A DNA stretch of 64,000 nt from positions 1 to 64,000 of the forward strand of contig NZ_NFLV01000015.1 of NCBI RefSeq assembly GCF_002161065.1. Reading direction: 5' to 3'. This DNA comes from Eubacterium sp. An11 (GTDB lineage: Bacteria; Bacillota; Clostridia; Lachnospirales; Lachnospiraceae). This document shows, in pieces, positions 35,013 through 44,032 of the stretch (within the stretch, counting starts at the first letter, position 1; the number at the start of each line of letters is the position of its first letter). The translations under genes and the position numbers were made by a program. The notes under the pieces were generated by a model. The model saw nothing but the letters and a program-made list of their open reading frames with translations. It was not told the DNA's origin and did not search any database.

Positions 35013-35459
35013 ATGGGTAAAGTATCAAAATCACCGTGGCTGCTTCATTATGATGCCAGCAGCTGCAACGGATGTGACATAGAGGTGCTGGACTGCCTGA
35101 CGCCCAGGTATGATATTGAGCGGTTTGGCATCATCAATACGGGAGATCCCTTTCAGGCGGATATCCTGCTGATCACCGGCGGTGTCAACAGCCAGACGGA
35201 GAGTGTGGTAAAGCAGATTTACAGCCAGATGCCGGAGCCGAAGGTCGTGGTGGCGGTGGGAATCTGCGCTTGTACCGGCGGTGTATTTAAGGAATGTTAT
35301 AATATCCGGGGAGGAATTGACACGGTCATCCCGGTGGATGTGTATGTGCCGGGATGCGCCGCCCGCCCGGAAGCGATCATAGATGGTGTGGTAAAGGCCC
35401 TGAAAATACTGGATGAAAAGCAGGCGGCCATGAAAACACCGGAAGAGAAAGAGAGGTGA
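35013..35459 (+). CDS. echC: Ech-type hydrogenase small subunit (NuoB-like)
   Basis: A 148-residue small subunit with one proximal [4Fe-4S] cluster. Ligands are C18 and C21 (SSCNGCDIE), one in VGICACTGG and one in VPGCAARPE, the NuoB/hydrogenase pattern. It passes electrons between the large subunit and EchF. It lacks the extra clusters of uptake-type small subunits. It lies 16 bp after echB with GGAGGGAG before the ATG. Confidence 0.94.
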   Translation: MGKVSKSPWLLHYDASSCNGCDIEVLDCLTPRYDIERFGIINTGDPFQADILLITGGVNSQTESVVKQIYSQMPEPKVVVAVGICACTGGVFKECYNIRGGIDTVIPVDVYVPGCAARPEAIIDGVVKALKILDEKQAAMKTPEEKER

Positions 35460-35464
35460 CAGGG

Positions 35465-35812
35465 ATGGAAGAAAAAAATGACATCAGAGAGATTACCGCA
35501 GGGCAGTTCTTCCCGGCCATCGTGAAGATGCGAACGGAGAAATGGCGGCTGGTGCAGATCTGCGCCACATCGGTGGAAGGAGGCTGTGAGATGAGCTACT
35601 CGTTCTGTAAAGATTATGAGATGCGGACATATCGTTTTACAGCCTATGGAGATGAAGAGGTGGCCAGCATCACCCAGATTTATCCCTGTGCATTTCTACA
35701 GGAAAATGAGGCAAAGGAGCTTTTTGGAGTAAATATTACCCATATCAAGCCGGATTACAAAGACAAACTGTACCGGATCGAGGAGGAGACACCGTTTAAG
35801 GAAAAGGAGTAG
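35465..35812 (+). CDS. echD: Ech-type hydrogenase subunit D (NuoC-like)
   Basis: A 115-residue hydrophilic subunit resembling NuoC and EchD, with the family segment ENEAKELFGVNITH and downstream YRIEEETPFKEKE. It contacts the large subunit; no cofactor motif is seen. The ATG at 35465 is preferred over GTG 35456, which lies inside the ribosome site GAGGTG and overlaps echC. Confidence 0.88.
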   Translation: MEEKNDIREITAGQFFPAIVKMRTEKWRLVQICATSVEGGCEMSYSFCKDYEMRTYRFTAYGDEEVASITQIYPCAFLQENEAKELFGVNITHIKPDYKDKLYRIEEETPFKEKE

Positions 35813-35818
35813 GGAAAG

Positions 35819-36898
35819 ATGGCAAAGAGAAGCATAGTACCTTTTGGTCCCCAGCATCCTGTACTGCCGGAACCGATCCATCTGGATCTGGTGCTGGAGG
35901 ATGAGACAGTGGTGGGCGCGGTTCCGAGCATCGGATATGTCCATCGGGGACTGGAGACGCTGGTCAAAAAGAAAGATTTTAAACAATATGTATATATCGC
36001 AGAGAGAATCTGCGGCATCTGCAGCTGCGGACATGGACTGGGTTACTGCATGGCAGTGGAAAATGTCATGGGCATCGAGGTGCCGGAGCGCGCGCAGTAT
36101 CTGCGGGTGATCTGGGTGGAGATGAGCCGGATCCACAGCCATCTTCTGTGGCTGGGACTGCTGGCGGATGCCCTGGGATTTGAGAGCCTGTTCATGGAGA
36201 GCTGGAGGGTGCGTGAGAAGATCCTTGATATGTTTGATGAGACGACGGGAGGAAGAATTATTCATTCGGTCAATCAGGTGGGCGGCGTTCAGAGAGATAT
36301 GGACAGCGCCATGCTAAAGCATCTGCTGGAAACCATCAGGGATATAGAGAGAGATCTCAAACCTCTGGTGGACACTTTCCTGAAAGATTACACTGTGCAG
36401 AGCCGTCTGAAGGGAACCGGAATCCTGAAAAAAGATGACGCCATTCTTCTCGGCGCGGTGGGACCGATGCTCCGGGCCAGCGGCGTGGAATATGACGCCA
36501 GAGTGCTGGGGTACGGCGCATACAAACACCTGTCAGTGGAACCGATCATATCCGCTGACGGAGACTGCTATGGACGCTGCGAGGTGCGGCTTAAGGAACT
36601 GTTCCAGTCCTTTGCACTGATCCGCGAGGCCATAGGAAAGATACCGGAGGGAGATATCCGGGTGCCGGTAAAGGGCAATCCTTCGGGAGAATATTTCCTT
36701 CGTATTGAACAGCCCCGCGGGGAGGCTATCTACTATGTCAAGGGAAATGGAACGAAGTTTCTGGACCGCTTCCGTCTGCGGACTCCGACTACCAGCAATA
36801 TTCCGCCGCTGGTGGAGACATTAAAAGGATGTCAGCTGGCGGATGTGCCGGTGCTGATTCTGACCATTGATCCGTGCATCAGCTGTACGGAGCGGTAG
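35819..36898 (+). CDS. echE: Ech-type hydrogenase large subunit ([NiFe] site, NuoD-like)
   Basis: A 359-residue catalytic subunit. The NiFe ligands are C65 and C68 in RICGICSCGHG near the N-terminus and C353 and C356 in DPCISC at the C-terminus. The protein ends three residues after the last ligand (TER), so there is no C-terminal tail to be cut by a maturation protease. Other family pieces are FGPQHPVLPEP, RGLETLVKKKDF and RIHSHLLWLG. It interconverts H2 and protons using ferredoxin through EchF. The hyp genes on the other strand would supply the metal centre. Confidence 0.95.
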   Translation: MAKRSIVPFGPQHPVLPEPIHLDLVLEDETVVGAVPSIGYVHRGLETLVKKKDFKQYVYIAERICGICSCGHGLGYCMAVENVMGIEVPERAQYLRVIWVEMSRIHSHLLWLGLLADALGFESLFMESWRVREKILDMFDETTGGRIIHSVNQVGGVQRDMDSAMLKHLLETIRDIERDLKPLVDTFLKDYTVQSRLKGTGILKKDDAILLGAVGPMLRASGVEYDARVLGYGAYKHLSVEPIISADGDCYGRCEVRLKELFQSFALIREAIGKIPEGDIRVPVKGNPSGEYFLRIEQPRGEAIYYVKGNGTKFLDRFRLRTPTTSNIPPLVETLKGCQLADVPVLILTIDPCISCTER

Positions 36899-36928
36899 AA
36901 AGACTGCTTGCGGGAAAGGAGAAGGCAT

Positions 36929-37282
36929 ATGGAGAAAACAAGAGCGTTTACCCTGGCGGGAAGAATGTTAAAGAATCTGTTCCGGAAACCGGCCACAACA
37001 CAGTATCCCTTTGAACCGGCGGATTATCCGGAACGGATGCGGGGGCATGTGCGCATTGAGATTAAAGACTGCATTTCCTGCGGCCTTTGTATGCGTTCCT
37101 GCCCTTCCGGTGCTATCGCGGTGGACAGGAAGGCCGGAACATGGACCATTGACCGGTTTGACTGTGTACAGTGCGGAAGCTGTGTGTCAGCCTGCCCGAA
37201 GAAATGTCTGTTTATTGAAAAAGGCTACACAGAACCGGACAGTATAAAAAGGAGCGAGACCTTTACGAAGCCAGAGGAATAA
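36929..37282 (+). CDS. echF: Ech-type hydrogenase ferredoxin-like subunit (NuoI-like)
   Basis: A 117-residue polyferredoxin subunit with two [4Fe-4S] motifs: CISCGLCMRSCP and CVQCGSCVSACP. It accepts electrons from soluble ferredoxin. The ATG at 36929 follows AAAGGAG; a start at 36908 is rejected. It is the last ech gene, followed by a large terminator. Confidence 0.95.
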   Translation: MEKTRAFTLAGRMLKNLFRKPATTQYPFEPADYPERMRGHVRIEIKDCISCGLCMRSCPSGAIAVDRKAGTWTIDRFDCVQCGSCVSACPKKCLFIEKGYTEPDSIKRSETFTKPEE

Positions 37283-37301
37283 TTGAAGACAGTAACAAGG
37301 A

Positions 37302-37393
37302 GGCTGCTGCAAAAGCTGCCGCGGGATGACGGATATTCCGCGGCAAACAGATTCTGTTTTGTATGAATCATACATTTTGCGGCAGCCTTTTTT
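37302..37393 (+). terminator. Branched terminator of the ech operon
   Basis: GGCTGCTGCAAAA (37302-37314) pairs with TTTTGCGGCAGCC (37375-37387), then T6. Within the loop are two further hairpins: TGCCGCGG with CCGCGGCA, and TGTATG-AAT-CATACA. Confidence 0.85.
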
Positions 37394-37554
37394 GGCAGGT
37401 AAAACAAAAAATACCATCGGAAATGGTAGAAATATGCTTGTATTTTTCATGGAAAACAGAAAACATATATGATAGAATAGATACGTTTTAATAAAATGTA
37501 AATAATGAGAAATTAACAGCAATAAATTGACACCAGGCATCGGAAGTGAGATAT

Positions 37555-39540
37555 ATGCAAAGGAATAAATATGAACGAAATGCAGAAGTTTTAAGCGCAA
37601 TTTTGAAAAGCTGCGGAATGAAATTCTGCGAGTATATGATGAAAGAAGACCGGCTTATATTTTATGATGACACGCTGACAGTGGAAAGAGAGATTCCACA
37701 CTACATGAAATATTTACAGGATAATTCTTCCGTTCATCCGGAAGACCGATGGATAATAAAAGATTTTTATCAGGGGAAAATACGAGGAGAGGCCATAGTC
37801 CGTATTCTGATGGGAAAAAAGATGACGAAATTATTGTTTCAGGTTCTTCCCATGGAGGGAACGGATCCGTCGGTCTGTCTTCCCATTCTCGCAAAAGATA
37901 TTACCAGAGAGAAAGACCGGGAGGCGCTGCTGGAACAGCAGGCCATGAAGGATTCCCTGACCTCGCTCTATAATCATTTTTTTGGAAAAGAACTGATCAA
38001 TGAATATTTGAAGAATAAGGATCCGTATGCCACCTGCGGCATGATGGTGCTGGATGTGGATTATTTCAAACACGCCAATGATATATACGGGCATCTCTTT
38101 GGGGATCAGGTGCTGGTGGAGCTGGCACATCTGCTGGTCCAGATGTTTGATGAAAAGGATGTGATCATGCGCGCCGGCGGCGATGAATTTGTAATTTTCC
38201 TGAAAGACATCAGCCATGCGACGCTGGTGAAAAAAGGGATGCAGCTGGTCAAAGCAGTGAGAGATCTTCATTTTGAGGGAAAGGATTATGCGATTACCTG
38301 CAGCGTGGGCATCTGTTTCCTGAAAGAAAATATGTCGGGCTATACTTATAACCAGCTCTTTGAAAACGCCGACTGGGCATTATACCGCGCCAAAGAAAAC
38401 GGAAGGAACCGTTACGTATTCTGCGATAATCTTCAGAGGTTTGAGCTGCTGGAAAAAGATAATTCCACGAAACAGAATATCGATATCCGGTATCTTCACA
38501 ATGATATCATTTCCACAGCTTTTGAGATTTTTGAGAAAACCAGCAGTTTCTCGGCGGCTATGAAGCTTTTGATGGAAGTGATCGGCTACCGTTTTCAGCT
38601 GGACAGGATTACAGTGATCCGCACGGATATCAAGGAAAAGAACGCAGGAAAGCAGTATCAGTGGGTTTCAGATTCTGCTCCGGAAGTATTGGATGAACCG
38701 GGAAGTTTTACAAAAGATGATTTCTTAACATTGTTTCAAAGCTATGATGAATATCAGACTACGGTACTTCAATATGATAATATGGGCATGTACTCGCCGG
38801 AGGGCGCAGCTCTTCTGATGCAGGGAGAGGCGAAGACCGTGCTCTACGCTGCCATGTATCTGGAAGGAAAATATACCGGCGCCATCTCTTATGTGGTCTG
38901 CCGGGAAAAGCGGTACTGGTCCAAACAGAACCGGAAAGAGCTCGGAGAAGTTACCAAGATTATCTCTGCGCACCTGGCGAGAAATCTGGAAGGCAAAAGA
39001 GAGACATACCGGGAAAACTACTGGACAGAGTATGATAGCCTGACGGGACTGATGTCTTTCTCCCGGTTCCGTATAGAGGCGGAACATTTGATCGTGGGCG
39101 ATTACGCCAGCTCGCACCTGATGCTCTACAGTGATTTCATAGGGTTTAAGTACTTTAATCAAAAGTTTGGCTACTGTGTGGGAGACCAGTTGTTGAAGGA
39201 GTTCAGCAATTATTTCATCGAAAAGATGGAAAACGAAGAAGGCGTATATTTTACCCGGGTGGTTTCTGATCAATTTCTGATGCTTCTTCCTTATGAAAAG
39301 GGGAGTGATTTTCTGGAGATCATTGATCAGATGAATAAAGAATTTGAACAGATACAGTCAGAGAAGTTTCCGGGAGCCAAGATCCGGCTGCGCACCGGTG
39401 TTTATGTCATTGAACCGGGCTGCTCCAGCGCATCTTTTGCCATAGACGCCGCCAACGAAGCAAGAAAACAGATTACCAGGGATTCGGAGGTATCGGTGAA
39501 GCTCTATGATCCTTCGGAAGCGGAAAAACAGGAATTATGA
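37555..39540 (+). CDS. Diguanylate cyclase with two GGDEF domains, the second degenerate
   Basis: A 661-residue soluble signalling protein. Residues 1-125 form a PAS-like region; 130-290 is a canonical GGDEF domain with DSLTSLYNHFF, LDVDYFKHANDIYGH and the intact GGDEF motif at 208-212. The product inhibition I-site RxxD is not present (DEKD instead). Residues 300-490 are a GAF-like region, and 495-655 is a second GGDEF fold (YDSLTGLMSFSRF) in which the motif reads VSDQF at 570-574 and is probably inactive. It likely makes c-di-GMP. The ATG at 37555 follows GGAAGTGAG; the GTG at 37546 overlaps that site. Confidence 0.88.
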   Translation: MQRNKYERNAEVLSAILKSCGMKFCEYMMKEDRLIFYDDTLTVEREIPHYMKYLQDNSSVHPEDRWIIKDFYQGKIRGEAIVRILMGKKMTKLLFQVLPMEGTDPSVCLPILAKDITREKDREALLEQQAMKDSLTSLYNHFFGKELINEYLKNKDPYATCGMMVLDVDYFKHANDIYGHLFGDQVLVELAHLLVQMFDEKDVIMRAGGDEFVIFLKDISHATLVKKGMQLVKAVRDLHFEGKDYAITCSVGICFLKENMSGYTYNQLFENADWALYRAKENGRNRYVFCDNLQRFELLEKDNSTKQNIDIRYLHNDIISTAFEIFEKTSSFSAAMKLLMEVIGYRFQLDRITVIRTDIKEKNAGKQYQWVSDSAPEVLDEPGSFTKDDFLTLFQSYDEYQTTVLQYDNMGMYSPEGAALLMQGEAKTVLYAAMYLEGKYTGAISYVVCREKRYWSKQNRKELGEVTKIISAHLARNLEGKRETYRENYWTEYDSLTGLMSFSRFRIEAEHLIVGDYASSHLMLYSDFIGFKYFNQKFGYCVGDQLLKEFSNYFIEKMENEEGVYFTRVVSDQFLMLLPYEKGSDFLEIIDQMNKEFEQIQSEKFPGAKIRLRTGVYVIEPGCSSASFAIDAANEARKQITRDSEVSVKLYDPSEAEKQEL

Positions 39541-39677
39541 GAAGATGTGAGGAAACAGCGGCAGCTCCGCACAGGCATCGGCCGGAAGAAAAGCAGGGGG
39601 CTCAGGGAACAGGAACAAAGACAGAGTGTGAACAAAAGAGAAATGCAAGGGAGATAAGAGACGAAGAGGAGGAAAAC

Positions 39678-41807
39678 GTGAAAGGACATAATTATACGTA
39701 TATTGCGACATCACAGGAAGCAGTAAAACCTATCGACGAGATTGCAGGATTTCCGGTACGCCCGGGATTGTTTGATACCAACGGCGCCATGCCTCTCCAA
39801 AACGGCGTGAACTTTACAGTACACACCAACAGGGGTACCGCCTGTGAACTGTTATTGTTCCGGAAAGGAGAGGAAGAACCCTTCGCTGTACTGCCGTTCC
39901 CGGAAGAATACAAGATTGGTGATGTATATTCCATGATCGTATTTAATCTGGACATTGAAGAGTTTGAGTATGCTTACCGGGTGGACGGACCTTATGACCC
40001 GGAAAAAGGCATGATTTTTGATAAAAAGAACATTCTTCTGGATCCGTACGCCAGAGCGGTGGCCGGTCAGAGACGCTGGGGTAAAGGAAAAGTGGGTGCT
40101 TACCACGCCCGGGTTGTCAAGGATATTTTCGACTGGGGCGATATGCCGCAGTCAAAGCAGGAATTGTGTGATCTGATCATCTATGAACTTCATGTGCGGG
40201 GATTCACACAGCATGAGTCTTCCGGCGTAAAGCATCCGGGAACTTTTGCCGGACTGCGGGAGAAGATTCCTTATTTAAAAGAGCTGGGAGTCAATGCGGT
40301 GGAGCTGATGCCGATTTTTGAGTTTGACGAGCTGGCCAATGCCCGGGAAGTGGATGGAAAGAAGCTCCTGGACTACTGGGGATATAATTCCGTCTGTTTC
40401 TTCGCTCCGAACACCAGCTACGCATCAACGGATAATCTCAATCATGAGGGCTGGGAACTGAAGGAACTTATCAAAGATCTCCATGAAAACGGCATTGAAG
40501 TCATCCTGGATGTGGTGTTCAATCACACGGCGGAAGGGAATGAGAAGGGACCGGTCTTCTGTTTCAAGGGATTTGACAATAAAGTGTACTATATGCTGAC
40601 ACCGGATGGAAATTATTATAATTTCAGCGGCTGCGGCAATACGCTGAACTGCAATCATCCGATCGTGCGTCAGATGATCTTGGAATGTCTTCGTTACTGG
40701 ACGGTCAATTACCGCATTGACGGTTTCCGCTTTGATCTGGCCAGTATTCTGGGAAGAAATGAAGACGGAACTCCAATGAATATGCCGCCTCTTCTGAGCA
40801 GTCTGGCCTTCGATCCGGTGCTGAGCAATGTAAAACTGATCGCCGAGGCATGGGACGCCGGCGGTATGTATCAGGTGGGAAGCTTTCCGGCTCATCAGCG
40901 CTGGGCAGAGTGGAACGGAAAATACAGGGATACCATGCGCAGCTACTTGAAGGGAGACGCCTGGCTGGCCAATGACGCCATGTGGAGGATCGTCGGTTCC
41001 GGCGATATGTATGGAGGATTTTTCTCAGATTATAAGGGCAACTATGCCGGATATAATTCCTGCGTGAATTTTCTTACCTGTCATGACGGGTTTACGATGT
41101 ACGACCTGTATTCCTACAATACAAAACATAATGAGAGCAATGGATGGAATAACACCGATGGCAGCGATGATAACAGAAGCTGGAACTGCGGAGTGGAAGG
41201 AGAGACCGACAATGAAGAAGTGCTGAAGCTTCGCTACCGGATGATCCGAAACGCCTGCGCGGTACTGATGTGCAGCCGCGGAACGCCGATGTTCCTGGCT
41301 GGCGATGAGTTCGGTAATACCCAGTACGGCAACAATAACGGATATTGTCAGGACAATGAGATCTCCTGGCTGGACTGGAGCATGCTGGAAAAAAACAGGG
41401 AGCTGTTCGAATTCTTTAAATATATGATCGCTTATCGAAAAGAACATACGGTCATCAGCCGGAATCTTCCGGATGCGGTCTGCGGTATGGATTCCATGCG
41501 CGCCCACGACGTGAACGGAAATAAAATCAATCTCCCGGGAGATGCCAAAACCATCGCGGTCAGCTTTGCAGGCTACGATAAGGTGAAAGGAAAAGACGAT
41601 ATTGTCTACATGGTACTGAATACGTTCTGGGAAGACGTGGAGATCGCTCTTCCGGCCCTGACCACAGGATCCTGGTATCTGTCCGTCAACACTTACGGTG
41701 ATGGCACCGGCCGGTACTGTTATAAAGAAGGGGAAGAGACGAGAATAGACAGTCATTTTATCATGCGGCCAAGATCCGTGGCTGTTTTTACAGTGCGGGA
41801 GTTCTAA
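39678..41807 (+). CDS. glgX: Glycogen debranching enzyme / isoamylase-type (GH13)
   Basis: A 709-residue protein with an N-terminal CBM48-type domain (about 25-130, NGVNFTVHTNRGTACELLLF) and a GH13 barrel: VILDVVFNHTAEG, nucleophile Asp in DGFRFDLASIL, acid Glu in LIAEAWDAGG, and stabiliser Asp in FLTCHDGFT. It hydrolyses alpha-1,6 branches of glycogen or related glucans; a cytoplasmic location fits the lack of a signal peptide. The start is taken as GTG 39678 after AGAGGAGG. A longer frame from 39537 overlaps the previous stop (ATGA) but encodes 47 low-complexity residues and is less likely. Confidence 0.88.
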   Translation: MKGHNYTYIATSQEAVKPIDEIAGFPVRPGLFDTNGAMPLQNGVNFTVHTNRGTACELLLFRKGEEEPFAVLPFPEEYKIGDVYSMIVFNLDIEEFEYAYRVDGPYDPEKGMIFDKKNILLDPYARAVAGQRRWGKGKVGAYHARVVKDIFDWGDMPQSKQELCDLIIYELHVRGFTQHESSGVKHPGTFAGLREKIPYLKELGVNAVELMPIFEFDELANAREVDGKKLLDYWGYNSVCFFAPNTSYASTDNLNHEGWELKELIKDLHENGIEVILDVVFNHTAEGNEKGPVFCFKGFDNKVYYMLTPDGNYYNFSGCGNTLNCNHPIVRQMILECLRYWTVNYRIDGFRFDLASILGRNEDGTPMNMPPLLSSLAFDPVLSNVKLIAEAWDAGGMYQVGSFPAHQRWAEWNGKYRDTMRSYLKGDAWLANDAMWRIVGSGDMYGGFFSDYKGNYAGYNSCVNFLTCHDGFTMYDLYSYNTKHNESNGWNNTDGSDDNRSWNCGVEGETDNEEVLKLRYRMIRNACAVLMCSRGTPMFLAGDEFGNTQYGNNNGYCQDNEISWLDWSMLEKNRELFEFFKYMIAYRKEHTVISRNLPDAVCGMDSMRAHDVNGNKINLPGDAKTIAVSFAGYDKVKGKDDIVYMVLNTFWEDVEIALPALTTGSWYLSVNTYGDGTGRYCYKEGEETRIDSHFIMRPRSVAVFTVREF

Positions 41808-41895
41808 ATTCAGATAACAGCCAGCGGCCGGCAGACAGCCGGCAGGCGGCAATGCGCAAAATTCGCAGAGTGGGGAAAATTGCCGCGATGCAACC

Positions 41896-41954
41896 GCCGG
41901 TTGACACATTTCCAAGGGTACTTGGTAGTTGTCAACCGGCTTTTCTGCTACAAT
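41896..41954. terminator. Inverted repeat after glgX, probable terminator
   Basis: GCCGGTTGACA (41896-41906) pairs with TGTCAACCGGC (41940-41950), with CCAAG-GGTA-CTTGG nested in the loop, then TTTTCT. It is also close enough to the next gene that it could be an operator for the XRE regulator; the T-run favours a terminator. Confidence 0.6.
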
Positions 41955-42009
41955 GGGCGCAGATACCAGAGTATGGTATTGATTTATAAATAAGCCAGGG
42001 AGGATTATT

Positions 42010-43098
42010 ATGAGTTTGGCAGAAAAAATAATGAGTCTGAGAAAGAAAAAAGGATGGTCTCAGGAAGAGCTGGCTTCACAGTTGGCGATTTCACGTCAGT
42101 CTGTGTCCAAATGGGAAAGCGGAGCATCGGTTCCGGATCTGGATAAAATTTTGAAGCTCAGTGAGATTTTTAACGTGAGTACGGATTATCTTTTGAAAGA
42201 GACGGAAGAGGAAACTTTTGCGGAATCCGTGATGCCGTTACAAAATGAAAGAAACAGCAGAAATGATGTGGCGGAAAACAGAGCCTTGGAGAAACTTTCT
42301 GAAGAGTTTCCTGAAATACAAAAGCCAGAGCAGGAAATTTTTTCAGAGACAGAGAAAGTGAAAGAAGTGGCCATGGAGGAAGCTGGGAAGTATATGGAGA
42401 CCGTGGAAATGACGGCGAAAAAGATTGCTTTCGGGATCGCTGCATGCATCTTCTCTCCGGTTATCCTGATAATTCTGAGTGGACTGGCAGAGCAGAAGAT
42501 GATTTTTATGAATGAAGATATGGCAGGAGGTATTGGAACGATCTTTCTTCTTCTTATCATTGCAGGAGCTGTGGCGATTTTCATACTGCAGGGCATGAAA
42601 CTGGACCGCTATGAATATCTGGAAAAGGAATTACTTTCTCTGGAAAAAGGTGTTCGGCAACTGGTGGAGAACAAAAAAGAAAGTTTTGAACCTCGTTACA
42701 GAGGAGTGGTGGCTTCCGGCGTAGTGCTCTGCATTTTGAGTGTTATCCCGATTTTCATCGGCGTTACCTTTGATGCTTCGGATGTGGTATATGTGTTTGC
42801 GGTGGCAGTACTTTTGACCCTGGTGGCCATTGGCGTTTTTCAGTTTGTATGGAGTGGAATGATTTACGGAAGCTATCAGAAATTGCTGGAGGAAGGGGAT
42901 TACGCCCGCCGGAATAAAATGGAGAGTAAACGCAACGATCATCTTTCAACGGTGTACTGGTGTACCATCACCGCAGCCTATCTGGCTGTCAGCTTTCTGT
43001 CCGGATGGTGGCACAGAACCTGGATTGTCTGGCCGGTTGCCGGCGTCTTTTACGCGGCAGTACTGGCAGCTGCAGCAATGATCAGAAAAAGAAAATAA
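42010..43098 (+). CDS. XRE family regulator with a membrane domain
   Basis: A 362-residue protein. Residues 1-66 are a classic XRE helix-turn-helix (IMSLRKKKGWSQEELASQLAISRQSVSKWE). A Glu-rich linker (about 66-130) joins it to a membrane part with about six hydrophobic segments (from KIAFGIAACIFSPVILIILSGL to the C-terminus). Such one-component membrane regulators are common in Firmicutes but their signals are mostly unknown. GGGAGG precedes the ATG. Confidence 0.85.
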   Translation: MSLAEKIMSLRKKKGWSQEELASQLAISRQSVSKWESGASVPDLDKILKLSEIFNVSTDYLLKETEEETFAESVMPLQNERNSRNDVAENRALEKLSEEFPEIQKPEQEIFSETEKVKEVAMEEAGKYMETVEMTAKKIAFGIAACIFSPVILIILSGLAEQKMIFMNEDMAGGIGTIFLLLIIAGAVAIFILQGMKLDRYEYLEKELLSLEKGVRQLVENKKESFEPRYRGVVASGVVLCILSVIPIFIGVTFDASDVVYVFAVAVLLTLVAIGVFQFVWSGMIYGSYQKLLEEGDYARRNKMESKRNDHLSTVYWCTITAAYLAVSFLSGWWHRTWIVWPVAGVFYAAVLAAAAMIRKRK

Positions 43099-43146
43099 AT
43101 GGGAGGCATGCGCAGGTGTTTATAATTCCTATATAGAGAATATGAA

Positions 43147-43175
43147 TTGACGCATCTGTTTTCGTAGGGTATAAT
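43147..43175 (+). promoter_or_regulatory. Promoter of the BMC-mnmA pair
   Basis: -35 TTGACG (43147-43152) and -10 TATAAT (43170-43175), 17 bp apart, 75 bp before the ATG at 43250. Confidence 0.75.
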
Positions 43176-43249
43176 GAAAATGTTGCAAATATAATTATAT
43201 GCATGAATAGGAAAACGACAAATTCAGGACAGACAGCGGGGGACAAAAT

Positions 43250-44032
43250 ATGCAGATGACTAATGAATGGATTCCGGAGGCGGAGCAGTTTGTAGGAACA
43301 GCGGCCGCTCATACTATCGGGCTGGTGATTGGCAGCGTTAATGAATTGATACGGGTGATTTTGGATATTCCCGGGAAATATCGTGCTTTGGGAATTCTTT
43401 CTTCCCGCACCGGCACGGTAGCCCAGGCCATTGCCATTGATGATGCGGTGAAAGAGTGCAATGCGAAACTGCTTCGGTTTGAGATGGCCATTGACGCCGG
43501 AAGGCAGTGTGGACAGGGCTGCCTTTTTATTCTCGGCGCGGAGACCATTTCTGATGCCAGGAAAGTGGTGGAGGAGTCGCTGCGTAATATTGATTACTGG
43601 TCCCAGTGCATTTATATTAACGAAGTTGGACATATGGAGTCCCATGTGACGCCCCGGGCGGGAGAAGTTCTTCATGAGATTTTCGGCACGCCGGTGGGCA
43701 GAGCTTTCGGCGTGGTGGGAGCTGCTCCGGCAGGAGTGGGAATTGCCGCGGTGGACAGGGCTGTGAAGGCGGCGCCGGTGGATATCGTGTGGTACGGAAC
43801 GCCCAGCCATAATCTTTTGATGATGAATGAATTTGTGGCCGGCGTGACCGGGGATATTGCCGCTGTGCAGAAGGCCATGGACGTGGGAAAGGCAACGGGA
43901 TGTGAACTGCTCACGGCTTTGGGCATTGAGCCGATCTCCATCCATCATGTTGCTGAAGAATGCGGGGAAGATTATCTGAAACGAAATATGTCTCCGGCGG
44001 TGTGCCAGGATGAGAAGAAGGAGAGTCGATAA
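43250..44032 (+). CDS. Tandem BMC-domain (BMC-T) shell protein, lone copy
   Basis: A 260-residue protein with two bacterial-microcompartment folds: the first about residues 20-120 ([26 protein letters not shown]), the second about 150-235 ([32 protein letters not shown], then [16 protein letters not shown]). Two such domains in one chain is the layout of trimeric shell proteins like PduB or EutL. No other shell, enzyme or signature microcompartment gene lies in the window. It starts the transcript with mnmA, whose ATG overlaps its stop (TAATG). Assignment rests on the second domain pattern and on overall similarity; the first domain is more diverged. The ribosome site GGGGGA is modest. Confidence 0.72.
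   Translation: MQMTNEWIPEAEQFVGTAAAHTIGLVIGSVNELIRVILDIPGKYRALGILSSRTGTVAQAIAIDDAVKECNAKLLRFEMAIDAGRQCGQGCLFILGAETISDARKVVEESLRNIDYWSQCIYINEVGHMESHVTPRAGEVLHEIFGTPVGRAFGVVGAAPAGVGIAAVDRAVKAAPVDIVWYGTPSHNLLMMNEFVAGVTGDIAAVQKAMDVGKATGCELLTALGIEPISIHHVAEECGEDYLKRNMSPAVCQDEKKESR

Noticed and set aside
39537-39677. N-terminal 47-residue extension of the debranching enzyme
   Set aside because: Low-complexity sequence; a GTG with a strong AGAGGAGG site starts exactly before the conserved region.
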